64,000 nucleotides of DNA, taken from Paraconexibacter antarcticus (GTDB lineage: Bacteria; Actinomycetota; Thermoleophilia; Solirubrobacterales; Solirubrobacteraceae). Within the stretch, counting starts at the first letter, position 1, and each line of letters starts with the position of its first letter. Below, piece after piece: positions 25,133 to 33,684 of this stretch. The stretch is from positions 2,108,001 to 2,172,000 of the forward strand of contig NZ_CP098502.1 of the NCBI RefSeq assembly GCF_024220175.1, given 5' to 3'. The position numbers and the translations under genes were made by a program. Below the pieces are notes generated by a model. That model was given only the letters and a program-made list of their open reading frames with translations. It was not told the DNA's origin and did not search any database.

Positions 25133-26518
25133 ATGTCGACTCCCGGTGTCCTGCAGATCGACCGCGCGCGCGTCGCCGAGCTGACGGCACGGGAGGCGAA
25201 GGCGCTCGACGCGCGGACGCAGGGCTCGCTCGCGACGTACCGGCGGGCGAACCAGGTCCTCGCCGGCGGCGTCGCCTCGTCCTACCAGGCGCGCGACCCG
25301 TGGCCGATCTACCTCGAGCGCGGCGCCGGCCCGAAGGTCTGGGACGTCGACGGCAACGAGATGTGGGACTTCCACAACGGCTTCGGCTCGATGGTCCAGG
25401 GCCACGCGCACCCGGCGATCGGCGCCGCGATCAACGCGCGCTACGCGTCGGGGACGCACTTCGCGGCGCCGACCGAGGACGCGATCACCGTCGCAGCCGA
25501 GCTGCAGCGCCGCTGGGGCCTGCCGAAGTGGCGCTACGTGAACTCCGGCTCGGAGGCGACGATGGACGCGATCCGGATCGCGCGCGGCCTGACCGGGCGC
25601 GACACCGTCGTGAAGATCTTCGGCTCCTACCACGGCCACCACGACACGGTCATGGTCTCGATCGGCATCGAGTACGACCAGATCGGCGACCACGAGAACC
25701 TCGCCTCGCTCTCCTACGGCGCGGGCATCCCGCAGGCGACGGTCGACATGACGATCGCCGTCCCGTTCAACGACGCGGGGGCGATGGAGCGCCGGATCGA
25801 GCGGCTCATCGCCGAGGACCGCAAGCCCGCCTGCGTGATCATGGAGGCGGCGATGATGAACCTCGGCGTCGTCCTCCCGGAGGACGGCTACCTGCAGGCC
25901 GTGCGCGATCTCTGCACGCGGCACGGCATCGTCCTCATCTTCGACGAGGTGAAGACCGGCATCTGCATCGCCGCCGGCGGGGCGACGGAGAAGTGGGGCG
26001 TCAAGCCCGACCTCGTGACGCTCGCCAAGGCGCTCGGCGGCGGCCTGCCCGTCGGCGCGATCGGGGGCACCGAGGAGGTCATGTCCGTGGTCGAGGACGG
26101 CTCGGTCTACCAGGTGGGCACGTACAACGGGAACCCGCTCGGCATGGCCGCGACCCGCGCGTCGCTGCTCGAGGTCATGACCCCGGACGCCTACGCGCAC
26201 CTCGACAGGCTCAACGAGCGGATCCTCGCCGGCTGCACCGCCGTCATCGAGCGCTACGGCCTCCCGGGCTATGCGGTCGGCGTCGGCTCGAAGGGCTGCG
26301 TGACGTTCTCCCCGACGAAGGTCATCGGCTACGAGACGTTCAAGGCGAACCAGGACGCGGCGATGGCCGACCTGGCCTGGCTCTTCAACATGAACCGGGG
26401 CATCTTCATGACGCCCGGGCGCGAGGAGGAGTGGACGCTCTCGGTGGCGCACACGACCGAGGCCGTCGACCGCTACGTGGAGGTCTTCGAGGAGCTCGCG
26501 GTCGAGCTCACGGCCTGA
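25133..26518 (+). CDS. Class III PLP-dependent aminotransferase (GSA aminomutase-like)
   Basis: 461 residues. Class III aminotransferase signature LIFDEVKTG with the pyridine-binding Asp, the PLP lysine in VTLAKALGGGLPVGAIGG, the GHAHPAI and NSGSEATMDAIRIARGLTGRD loops, and the GSYHGHHD segment. The whole resembles glutamate-1-semialdehyde 2,1-aminomutase homologues used for other amino compounds. A true HemL role is doubtful because a heme operon is not adjacent. The reading frame is open upstream into the cassette gene, but ATG 25133 (MSTPGVLQIDRARV) begins the recognisable protein. The downstream gene is an FAD oxidoreductase 39 bp away. Confidence 0.88.
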   Translation: MSTPGVLQIDRARVAELTAREAKALDARTQGSLATYRRANQVLAGGVASSYQARDPWPIYLERGAGPKVWDVDGNEMWDFHNGFGSMVQGHAHPAIGAAINARYASGTHFAAPTEDAITVAAELQRRWGLPKWRYVNSGSEATMDAIRIARGLTGRDTVVKIFGSYHGHHDTVMVSIGIEYDQIGDHENLASLSYGAGIPQATVDMTIAVPFNDAGAMERRIERLIAEDRKPACVIMEAAMMNLGVVLPEDGYLQAVRDLCTRHGIVLIFDEVKTGICIAAGGATEKWGVKPDLVTLAKALGGGLPVGAIGGTEEVMSVVEDGSVYQVGTYNGNPLGMAATRASLLEVMTPDAYAHLDRLNERILAGCTAVIERYGLPGYAVGVGSKGCVTFSPTKVIGYETFKANQDAAMADLAWLFNMNRGIFMTPGREEEWTLSVAHTTEAVDRYVEVFEELAVELTA

Positions 26519-26557
26519 CGGCACCGCGGCGCTCGCGCGGCGTCGTAGGCTGAGCGC

Positions 26558-27691
26558 ATGCCGACGCGCGCGACCACCCGGGGCGAGGAGCGCACCTCCC
26601 TTGACGGCACGCACGCCGACGTCCTCGTCTGCGGGGCGAGCTTCGCCGGGCTCGCCGTCGCGCGGGAGCTCGCCGGGAGCGGGGCGGACGTCCTCATCGT
26701 CGACCGCTACGAGATCGGGGAGCGCGCGACGTCCGCCTGCGCGATCCCGACGCCGTGGCTGCGCGCCCTCGGGCTCGAGGCGGCCGGCCGCCAGGAGCTG
26801 CCGGACATGACGTTCACGACGCCGTCCGGCAGCGCGCGCTACCGCCTGCCGTGGAGCTGGACCGCGTTCGACTACCGCGAGCTCTGCCGGCTGCTGTTCG
26901 CGCAGACCGGCGCGCGCTTCGAGACGGCGAAGGTCGACGGCCGCACCGGCGCGGTCGTCCACACCGACCGCGGCGACCTCACCGCACCGCTCATCGTCGA
27001 CGCACTCGGCTGGCGGCGGGTGCTCAGCGCCGACGGGGGGTACCAGCCGCCCGACGCGCCGCTGAGCCGCGGGCTGGAGGTCCACCCGCACCACCCGGCG
27101 CCCGACGACGCCCTCGACGTGTGGATCGAGCGGTCGGTCATCCGCGCCGGGTACGGCTGGCGGGTCCCGGCGGCCGGCGAGCAGCGCGTCGGCGTCGGCA
27201 GCTACGCGCCGCACGACCACGTGAAGGAGCCGACGAAGGCCCTGGCGCAGCGGCTCGACGTCGACGCCGTCCGCTACCAGGGCAACTGGTTCCCGCACCG
27301 CCTGCGCGCCGCGACCGAGCCGGGCGTCTTCTTCGTCGGGGACAGTGCGGGGCACTGCTTCCCGCTCTCCGGGGAGGGCATCCGCACGGCGCTGTACTTC
27401 GGCCTGGCCTGCGGACGCGAGCTGCGCGCGGTCGTCGAGGGCCGGCAGACGCCCGAGGCCGCGCTCGCCGCCTACCACGACTTCAGCGCCCGGCACGCGG
27501 GCGCGTTTCGCCTCGCGCTCGGCCTGCAGCGGCTGCTGCCGCGCGTCCCGCCGCGGGTGCTGACGGCGTTCCTCGCGCTCTTCGGCCGCCGGTGGCTCAT
27601 CGACCGCTCGTTCGGGTGGTACCTGCGACAGGCGGACCCCGGGTACGTGACGGCGGGCGGGAGCGGCGGCCACGGCGGGCGCCCGGCGTGA
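26558..27691 (+). CDS. FAD-dependent oxidoreductase (geranylgeranyl reductase/PHBH-type fold)
   Basis: 377 residues. Dinucleotide motif VLVCGASFAGLAVARELAGS (~26-45) ending in Asp of LIVDRYE, a second flavin motif FFVGDSAGHCFPLSGEGIRTAL (~265-286), and a mixed beta-sheet substrate domain between. This is the arrangement of geranylgeranyl reductase and related flavoprotein monooxygenases/dehydrogenases. The substrate is not evident. ATG 26558 is 6 nt after TAGGCT (26546-26551). The stop overlaps the GTG of the next gene by 4 bases (GTGA), so the two are translationally coupled. Confidence 0.87.
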   Translation: MPTRATTRGEERTSLDGTHADVLVCGASFAGLAVARELAGSGADVLIVDRYEIGERATSACAIPTPWLRALGLEAAGRQELPDMTFTTPSGSARYRLPWSWTAFDYRELCRLLFAQTGARFETAKVDGRTGAVVHTDRGDLTAPLIVDALGWRRVLSADGGYQPPDAPLSRGLEVHPHHPAPDDALDVWIERSVIRAGYGWRVPAAGEQRVGVGSYAPHDHVKEPTKALAQRLDVDAVRYQGNWFPHRLRAATEPGVFFVGDSAGHCFPLSGEGIRTALYFGLACGRELRAVVEGRQTPEAALAAYHDFSARHAGAFRLALGLQRLLPRVPPRVLTAFLALFGRRWLIDRSFGWYLRQADPGYVTAGGSGGHGGRPA

Positions 27692-28734
27692 GAGGGGCAC
27701 GCGGGCGCGCCGGCGTCGCGGTCGGGCTGCTTACGGCGGCGGCGACGGCGACCGTGGCGACGGCGGCGCCGTCCGTCGCCCACGCCGGCGCGACGCAGTA
27801 CACGCGCTGCCCGGCCGTCTCGGGGACGACCTTCGTCGGTGTCGCGCGGGTGCCCTGTGCCGACGTGACGGCGCTCGCCGCGGCCGTCGCGGCCGCACCG
27901 CGCGACGGCGAGGCGGCGGCGATCGCCGCGCAGGGCTGGGCGCCGCTGCGGGCGTCGCCCGCGTCCCGCCGCGACCGCGCCCACGACGTCGTCGCGGTCC
28001 GCGGCGCCGCGGCCGTCCGGGTTCGCCGCGCCGGCCCCGCCCCGAGCCTCGACGGCTGGCAGGCGGGCCGGGAGCTCGTCCTCGCCCGCTCGACGATCGT
28101 CGGCGGGCGCCCGATCCCGCGGGACGCCGCCTTCTGCACCTCCGCGTTCCTCGTGCGCCGGGCGGACGGCGGGCTCGGCGGGCTCACCGCCGCGCACTGC
28201 GGCGGCCTGCGCACGGACGGCACGGTGCAGCGCCGCAACGTCGCGCTCCGGCGTCCGCCCCAGCCGGGGATCGTCCTCGGCCGCGTCCGCCAGATCCTGT
28301 CGCGGCGCTACCCGATCGACGCGCTGCTCGTCGCGGTGCGGACGGGGGCGCACCGGACCGCCGCCAGCGTCGTCGACCGCGGCATCCGGCGGCCGCCGCT
28401 GCCGGTCGTGGGGACCGCGCGCACGCTGTCCGGGCGGAGGGTCTGCTTCACCGGCCGCACGAGCGGGCCCGACAACTGCGGGCGCATCCGCGGCTCGGTC
28501 GCCCGGCCGATCGAGCGCCTCTTCGCGCTGCAGGGGCTGCTCGTCCGGTGCACGACGATCCGCGCGCGCCACGGGGACAGTGGCGGCCCGGTCTACACCG
28601 CGCCCGGCCGCGACGGCGCCGTGCGCGCCGTCGGCATCGTCACGCTCATCGCCGGCCCGCAGGACCTCATGTGCTTCACGCCCGTCCGCCTGGCGCTGCA
28701 GGCGCTCGGCGCGTCGCTCGTCACCGAGCGCTGA
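27688..28734 (+). CDS. Secreted trypsin-like serine protease with pro-region
   Basis: 348 residues from GTG 27688. Signal peptide ~1-33, then a ~100-residue pro-like region, then IVGG at 137-140, the canonical neo-N-terminus of chymotrypsin-fold enzymes. Catalytic triad: His170 in LTAAHCGG, Asp211 in YPIDALLVAV, Ser298 in GDSGGPVY. Cysteines near His170 and around 253-264 and 288 could form disulfides. Probably secreted as a zymogen, as in streptogrisin-like proteases. The 4-base overlap with the FAD oxidoreductase is an odd pairing of a cytoplasmic with an exported enzyme. Confidence 0.88.
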   Translation: MRGARGRAGVAVGLLTAAATATVATAAPSVAHAGATQYTRCPAVSGTTFVGVARVPCADVTALAAAVAAAPRDGEAAAIAAQGWAPLRASPASRRDRAHDVVAVRGAAAVRVRRAGPAPSLDGWQAGRELVLARSTIVGGRPIPRDAAFCTSAFLVRRADGGLGGLTAAHCGGLRTDGTVQRRNVALRRPPQPGIVLGRVRQILSRRYPIDALLVAVRTGAHRTAASVVDRGIRRPPLPVVGTARTLSGRRVCFTGRTSGPDNCGRIRGSVARPIERLFALQGLLVRCTTIRARHGDSGGPVYTAPGRDGAVRAVGIVTLIAGPQDLMCFTPVRLALQALGASLVTER

Positions 28735-28805
28735 CCGCGCCCCCCGGGACGCGCCGAGACCCGATGGCAGCCCAACTGGGGGACGAAAAACGGGTTTCGG
28801 CGGGG

Positions 28806-29918
28806 TCAGGGGGTGGCGAGGACCGTGGCGGCGTGGTCGCGGGCGCCGGGCTCCAGGAGGCGGGCCATGCCCTCGGCCTCGGCCAGCAGCGCGCGCCGGT
28901 CGGCCGCGCGCAGGCGCCCGAAGGGCGTGAGCGTCACGGTCGCGACCTTCGCGGCGACGTCGACGCGCCAGGTCCCCGCGACCCGCCCGTCGACGAGGAA
29001 GGACGGCAGCACCCGGGCGCCCGGGCGGGAGACCGCGCGGCGCGCGTCCTCGTCCATGAGCCGGCTGCGGTCGTGGTGGGCGACGACGAGGTTGTCGAAC
29101 TCGGGCAGCAGCCGGGGCGGCGCGGCCACCTCGGCCGGATCCGGGCGCGGCGCGTCCGGCAGGTCGAAGAGCTCGCGCCCGTCCTCGGCCGCGAAGGTCA
29201 TCAGCTCGTCGCGCAGCCGGTCGAGCACGGCGCCGAGCCCCGTGAGCCCCGACCACGTCTGCACGTCGCGGACCGACGCCGGGCCGAACGCGGCGAGGTA
29301 GCGGCGGACGAGCGGCGCCGGGTCGGGATCGGCGGCGGGCTCGCGGCCCAGCGCATCCGCCGGCCGGGCGTAGGGCGGCTGCGCCGGCCAGCCCCAGCCG
29401 CGGCCCGACGGGACCTGCACGAGCTCGGTGTACGTCCGGGCGAGGTACCCGAGCGCCGACTCGTCGCCGCCGGGGACGAGCCCGGCCGCGACGTCGCGCA
29501 GCTCCTTCTGGGTCGCCGGGCCCGCGGACAGCCGGGCGCGGACCGCGGCGAGGACGGCCTCGCGGTCGACGGCCGCCACCCGCGCGCCCGCCATCGACTC
29601 GAACGCCCGCGCGACGCCGGGCTGCACGACGCGGCGGAAGGCGAGGTAGTCCGCCGCGGTGACGACGTGGAGCGTGTGGCGCATGAGCGTCGCCCGCACG
29701 AGCACGCCGTCGGCGGCGAGCGCCGCGACCGTCCCCGCCTCGACTCCGGTCACGCGCGACCACAGCCCCGCCGACACCGGCCGCGCGAACTGGGCCTGCA
29801 GGCTCACGAGCCTCGCGACCGCGTCGGCGACGCCGAGCGAGGAGCGCTCGAGCAGGAGCTGCCGGGCGAGCGTCGCCCGGTTCAGCGCCGCGGGGGAGAG
29901 GACCTCAGGCGCGGCCAT
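28806..29918 (-). CDS. AlkZ-like winged-helix (HTH_42) DNA glycosylase family protein
   Basis: 370 residues, the length of the HTH_42/DUF1006 family. Near the N-terminus SLQAQFARPVSAGLWSRV contains a Gln-Ala-Gln (Q41-A42-Q43), matching the catalytic QxQ motif of AlkZ-type glycosylases that remove bulky or crosslinked bases; the related YcaQ branch has QxD. TLMRHTLHVV, YLAAFGPASVRDVQTWSGL and FDNLVVAHHDRSRL are further family landmarks. Activity on crosslinks is inference from the motif. Its ATG lies upstream of, and overlaps by 14 bp, the acyl-CoA synthetase stop, so it is probably the downstream member of that operon. Confidence 0.85.
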   Translation of the reverse strand: MAAPEVLSPAALNRATLARQLLLERSSLGVADAVARLVSLQAQFARPVSAGLWSRVTGVEAGTVAALAADGVLVRATLMRHTLHVVTAADYLAFRRVVQPGVARAFESMAGARVAAVDREAVLAAVRARLSAGPATQKELRDVAAGLVPGGDESALGYLARTYTELVQVPSGRGWGWPAQPPYARPADALGREPAADPDPAPLVRRYLAAFGPASVRDVQTWSGLTGLGAVLDRLRDELMTFAAEDGRELFDLPDAPRPDPAEVAAPPRLLPEFDNLVVAHHDRSRLMDEDARRAVSRPGARVLPSFLVDGRVAGTWRVDVAAKVATVTLTPFGRLRAADRRALLAEAEGMARLLEPGARDHAATVLATP

Positions 29919-31359
29919 CGCGCAGCAGCGCGCGGCGCACCTTGCCGCTCGTCGTCTTCGGCAGCTCGTCCGCGAAGTCGACGATGCGCGGGTACTTGTA
30001 CGGCGCGGTCTGGTCCTTTACGTGGGCCTGCAGCTCGGCGGCGAGCGCCTCGGTCGCGGCGACGCCGTCGCGCAGGACGACGACGGCGCGGACGACGGAC
30101 CCGCGCTCGTCGTCGGGGGCCGCGACGACCGCGGCCTCGGCGACGGCCGGGTGGGAGACGAGCGCGCTCTCGACCTCGAACGGCCCGATCCGGTAGCCGG
30201 AGCTGATGATGACGTCGTCGGTGCGGCCCTCGAAGAAGAGCCAGCCGTCCTCGTCGGCGTGCACGCGGTCGCCCGTGCGCCAGACCTCGGGCAGCGGCGT
30301 CTCGTCCCCGAGGTAGCCGACGAAGAACGTCGGCACCGTCGCGGGGTCGGCGACGAGCTCGCCGTCGTCGATCCACAGCCGCACGCCGGGCAGCGGGCGG
30401 CCCATCGACCCGGGGCGCACCGGCTCGCCGAGCGGCGCCCCGGTCAGCTGGCCCGTCTCGGTCTGCCCGTACCCGTCGCGGATGTGCAGCCCGGTCGCGC
30501 GGTGCCAGGCGTGGAGCACCTCGGGGTTCAGCGCCTCGCCGGCGGCCACGAGGCCGCGCAGGTCCTCGAACGCGCGCAGCGTCGCCCGCTTGGCGATGAC
30601 GCGGTATTCGGTCGGGGCCATGCAGAGGACGTTCACGCGCTCGCGCTCGAGCAGGTCCAGACGCTCGGCGGGGTCGAAGCGCGCATCGTGCAGGAGCGCC
30701 GCGGCGCCGCGGATCCAGGGGGCGATGAAGACGTTGCGCGCGCTCTTGGACCAGCCGGACGCCGCCGTGCACCAGACGAGGTCGCCGGGCCGCGCGTCGA
30801 GCCAGTGCTCGGCCTGGACGTGCTGCCCGGTGAGGTAGCGCTGGGCGTGCAGGACGGCCTTCGGCGCCCCCGAGGTCCCGCTCGTGAAGGTGATGAGGCA
30901 GGGATCGGCCGCGGTGAGCTCCGCGGGCGCGGGCGCCGGCGCGGGCGTCCCGGGCTCCGGCCAGTCCATGACCCCGGGCCCCCAGACCGTCGGCCCGTCC
31001 CAGCCGGCCTCGCGCAGGACCGCCTCGTTGCGCCCGTCGGCGACCACCGCGGCCGGGGCCGTCGCCGCGAGCCGCAGCGCGAGGTCCTTCGCGCGCAGCT
31101 GCTCGGTGCAGGGGAGGACGACGTAGCCCTGCCGGAAGCACGCGACCATCGCCGCGACCCAGTCCGGCTGGTTGCCGACGAGCGTCATGACGACGTCCCC
31201 GCGCCGGACGCCGTGCCCGTGCAGACGGGCGGCCATCCGGGCCGCGGCGGCGGCCATCGCGCCGAAGGTGTGCTCGCGCCGGGCGCCGTCGCGGCTGAGC
31301 TCGACGAGGGCGAGCGCGTCCGGCGCGGCGGCCTCCACGACGTCGACGGCGAAGTTCAT
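29905..31359 (-). CDS. AMP-binding acyl-CoA synthetase (medium-chain/ACSM-like)
   Basis: 484 residues. ANL-superfamily motifs: ITFTSGTSGAPKAVLH (P-loop, A3), YGQTETG (A5), WRTGDRVHADEDGWLFFEGRTDDVI (A7-A8), and PKTTSGKVRR (A10, with the catalytic lysine). The region around CTAASGWSKSARN fits the ACSM-type medium-chain branch. It activates a fatty or aromatic acid to its CoA thioester; the divergent acyl-CoA dehydrogenase 183 bp away suggests a beta-oxidation link. The start ATG 31359 begins MNFAVDVVEA, the usual N-terminus. The upstream frame is not related. Confidence 0.9.
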   Translation of the reverse strand: MNFAVDVVEAAAPDALALVELSRDGARREHTFGAMAAAAARMAARLHGHGVRRGDVVMTLVGNQPDWVAAMVACFRQGYVVLPCTEQLRAKDLALRLAATAPAAVVADGRNEAVLREAGWDGPTVWGPGVMDWPEPGTPAPAPAPAELTAADPCLITFTSGTSGAPKAVLHAQRYLTGQHVQAEHWLDARPGDLVWCTAASGWSKSARNVFIAPWIRGAAALLHDARFDPAERLDLLERERVNVLCMAPTEYRVIAKRATLRAFEDLRGLVAAGEALNPEVLHAWHRATGLHIRDGYGQTETGQLTGAPLGEPVRPGSMGRPLPGVRLWIDDGELVADPATVPTFFVGYLGDETPLPEVWRTGDRVHADEDGWLFFEGRTDDVIISSGYRIGPFEVESALVSHPAVAEAAVVAAPDDERGSVVRAVVVLRDGVAATEALAAELQAHVKDQTAPYKYPRIVDFADELPKTTSGKVRRALLRDGRA

Positions 31360-31531
31360 CGCGGGGAGTGTCGCACGCAGCACCTCGGGTCCGGAGACCG
31401 GGCGCGAGGGGCGTGATCGCGCCCGGTGGACCCGCGCGTAACAACAGGGCCGGGTCACCGGTATCGTTCCAGACCCTCTTTTCCCCGCCTGCGCGCCGGC
31501 ACCGCCGGTGCGCTGCGGGTCCACCGACGCC

Positions 31532-31536
31532 AGGAG
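31532..31536 (+). promoter_or_regulatory. Shine-Dalgarno of the acyl-CoA dehydrogenase gene
   Basis: AGGAG 6 nt before the ATG at 31543, one of the clearest ribosome binding sites in the window. It contrasts with the many leaderless-type starts. Confidence 0.7.
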
Positions 31537-31542
31537 ACAGAC

Positions 31543-32757
31543 ATGGCCGTGGCACCCTCGCCCTCGTCGGGCATCACCGAAGACCAGCAGGCGATCATCG
31601 AGATGGTCCGGCAGTTCACGGACGAGCAGATCATCCCGAACGCCGAGCACTTCGATCACGCGGACGAGTACCCGCGCGAGATCGTCGACCAGATGAAGGA
31701 GCTGGGGCTCTTCGGGATCACGGTCCCGGAGGAGTACGGCGGACTCGGCCTGGACCTCACGACCTACACGATGGTCGTCGAGGAGCTCGCCCGCGGCTGG
31801 ATCTCGATCTCCGGCGTCATCAACACGCACTTCATCGGCATCTACCTCCTGCTGAAGTTCGGCACCGAGGAGCAGAAGCAGCGCTTCCTGCCGCGCATGG
31901 CGACCGGCGAGATCCGCGCCGCGTTCTCCCTCTCCGAGCCGGAGCTCGGCTCCGACGTGCAGGCGATCAAGACCGCCGGCAAGAAGGTCTCGGACACGCA
32001 CTACGAGATCAACGGCCAGAAGATGTGGGTCACGAACGGCCTGCAGTCCGACCTCGTCTTCCTCCTCGCGAAGACCGATCCGGACAACCCGAAGCGCCAC
32101 GCCGCGATGACGTGCTTCATCACGGAGAAGGCCGGCGGCGTCCACGAGAACGAGGGCGACTGGAAGGGCCTCATCGTCCCGCCGCAGCTGAAGAAGATGG
32201 GCTACAAGGGCGTCGAGTCCACCGAGCTCGTCTACGACGGGTACATGTGCCCGGTCGAGAACATCCTCGGCGGCGAGGACGCGGGCCTGAACAAGGGCTT
32301 CGCGCAGATGATGGACGCCCTCGAGGTCGGCCGCGTGAACGTCGCCGCCCGCGGCGTCGGCATCGCGCAGCGCGCCCTCGAGCTCGCGCTGAAGTACTCG
32401 CAGGAGCGCAAGACGTTCGGCAAGCCGATCTGCGAGCACCAGGCGATCCAGTTCAAGCTCGCCGACATGGCGACCCAGGTCGACGCCGCGCGCCTCATGA
32501 CGCTCCGCGCCGCCCGCATGAAGGACGAGGGCATCCGCTCGGACCTCGAGGCCGGCATGGCGAAGCTCTTCGCCTCCGAGGCCGGGCGCTTCTGCGTCGA
32601 GGAGTCCTTCCGCATCCACGGCGGCTACGGCTACTCGAAGGAGTACGAGATCGAGCGGCTCTACCGCGACGCGCCGCTGCTCCTCATCGGCGAGGGCACG
32701 AGCGAGATCCAGCGCATGGTCATCGGCAAGAAGCTCCTGGAGCGCCACAAGCTCTAG
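31543..32757 (+). CDS. Acyl-CoA dehydrogenase
   Basis: 404 residues, a complete ACAD: SEPELGSDVQAIKTAG in the FAD/substrate domain, EINGQKMWVTNG in the middle beta domain, and the C-terminal helical domain with QERKTFGKPICEHQAIQFKL and GGYGYSKEYEIERLYRDA, in which a Glu of EYEIERLYRD is the expected catalytic base. LLIGEGTSEIQRMVI completes the signature. It performs the flavin-dependent alpha,beta-oxidation of an acyl-CoA and donates electrons to ETF. An unusually good AGGAG ribosome site precedes the ATG. Divergent from the acyl-CoA synthetase. Confidence 0.94.
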   Translation: MAVAPSPSSGITEDQQAIIEMVRQFTDEQIIPNAEHFDHADEYPREIVDQMKELGLFGITVPEEYGGLGLDLTTYTMVVEELARGWISISGVINTHFIGIYLLLKFGTEEQKQRFLPRMATGEIRAAFSLSEPELGSDVQAIKTAGKKVSDTHYEINGQKMWVTNGLQSDLVFLLAKTDPDNPKRHAAMTCFITEKAGGVHENEGDWKGLIVPPQLKKMGYKGVESTELVYDGYMCPVENILGGEDAGLNKGFAQMMDALEVGRVNVAARGVGIAQRALELALKYSQERKTFGKPICEHQAIQFKLADMATQVDAARLMTLRAARMKDEGIRSDLEAGMAKLFASEAGRFCVEESFRIHGGYGYSKEYEIERLYRDAPLLLIGEGTSEIQRMVIGKKLLERHKL

Positions 32758-32766
32758 GGGGCCGGG

Positions 32767-33684
32767 TCACGCCGGGCGCAGGGGCATGACCTCGGCGCCC
32801 AGCGGGGCCAGCGCGGCCCGCAGGACGGGCAGCGGGCCGCCGGTGGCGACGATCGCGCCGCCGGAGCCCGCGTAGTTCGCCGCGAAGCCGGCGAGCCGCG
32901 CCGCGCCGACGAGGGCGGTGTGGCGCGGATCCAGCGGCCCGAGCGCGGCGCGGGCGTCGAAGGAGCCGTCGATCGCGCCGGCGAGCGCGGCGTGATCGCC
33001 GCGCTCGGCGGCCGTGACCGCGGCGAGGCCGTGCTCCCGCAGCCGGGCCATGCCCGCGCGCACCGGCGGGTCGCCGGCGTCGAACCGGGCCCGGAGGCCT
33101 GCGTGGTAGCCCCCGGACGGCGTCCCCGCCGCGGGCGGCCAGGCGAGCAGCAGCGGGGGCAGGCCCGCGGGGTCGACGGCGCGGGCGGTCCCGAGGCCGC
33201 CGCGCGCGAAGTCCATCGCGACGAGGCCGCCGGCCGCCTGCACGACGCGGTCCTGCGGGCCGGCGGCGATACCGAGGTCCTCGGCCTCGACGGCGAGCGC
33301 GACCATCGGGAGCCCGGCGGACGGCAGCGGCGTGCCCGTCAGGCGCCCGAGCGCGCGGAGCGTCGCGATGACGATCGCGCTCGATCCGGCCAGACCGACC
33401 TCGCGGGGGATCGTCGAGCCGACCCGCACCGCGACCGGGCCGAGCGCCGCGCCGCCCGCGGCGGTGGCGCGGAACCGCGCGAGCGTCGCGTCCACGAGCG
33501 GCGTGCAGGCGGGCGGGCAGACGACGTCCCGCTCGGCTCCGGGCGCGGGCTCGACGAGCACCGACGCCTCGAGCCCGCCGACGCAGACGGCCAGCACGAC
33601 GCCGCCGTACCCGTCGGACGGGTTGCCCGCGAGCGCGGCGCGCGCCGGGACGCGAGCGGTGGCGACGCCGGCGACCGCGCTCAC
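32767..33684 (-). CDS. GHMP kinase, glucuronokinase-like
   Basis: 305 residues from GTG 33684. GHMP kinase motifs: AGNPSDGYGG (20-29) at the first strand, REVGLAGSSAIVIATLRAL (phosphate loop, GLAGSSA 97-103), and GIAAGPQDRVVQAAGGLVAMDF (138-159). The NPSDGYGG and AGPQDRVVQ...GLVxMDF combination is what I recognise from plant glucuronokinase, where the product glucuronate-1-phosphate is turned into UDP-glucuronate by a pyrophosphorylase. Here the immediately upstream, 4-base-overlapping gene is a GalU-like nucleotidyltransferase, which matches that pair. The sugar specificity needs testing. Confidence 0.75.
   Translation of the reverse strand: MSAVAGVATARVPARAALAGNPSDGYGGVVLAVCVGGLEASVLVEPAPGAERDVVCPPACTPLVDATLARFRATAAGGAALGPVAVRVGSTIPREVGLAGSSAIVIATLRALGRLTGTPLPSAGLPMVALAVEAEDLGIAAGPQDRVVQAAGGLVAMDFARGGLGTARAVDPAGLPPLLLAWPPAAGTPSGGYHAGLRARFDAGDPPVRAGMARLREHGLAAVTAAERGDHAALAGAIDGSFDARAALGPLDPRHTALVGAARLAGFAANYAGSGGAIVATGGPLPVLRAALAPLGAEVMPLRPA

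Noticed and set aside
24086..26518. Single 810-residue AbiEi-aminotransferase fusion
   Set aside because: The family C-terminus of the first protein appears in another frame, the joining stretch is low-complexity, and the aminotransferase has a normal N-terminus at 25133.
24083..27700. Very long minus-strand open frame (about 1,200 codons)
   Set aside because: It opposes four well-supported plus-strand genes and shows the same Arg/Ala/Gly composition as other antisense shadows.
28784..28799. CGAAA/TTTCG hairpin as a terminator after the serine protease gene
   Set aside because: Only 5-bp arms and no U-run; too weak to list.
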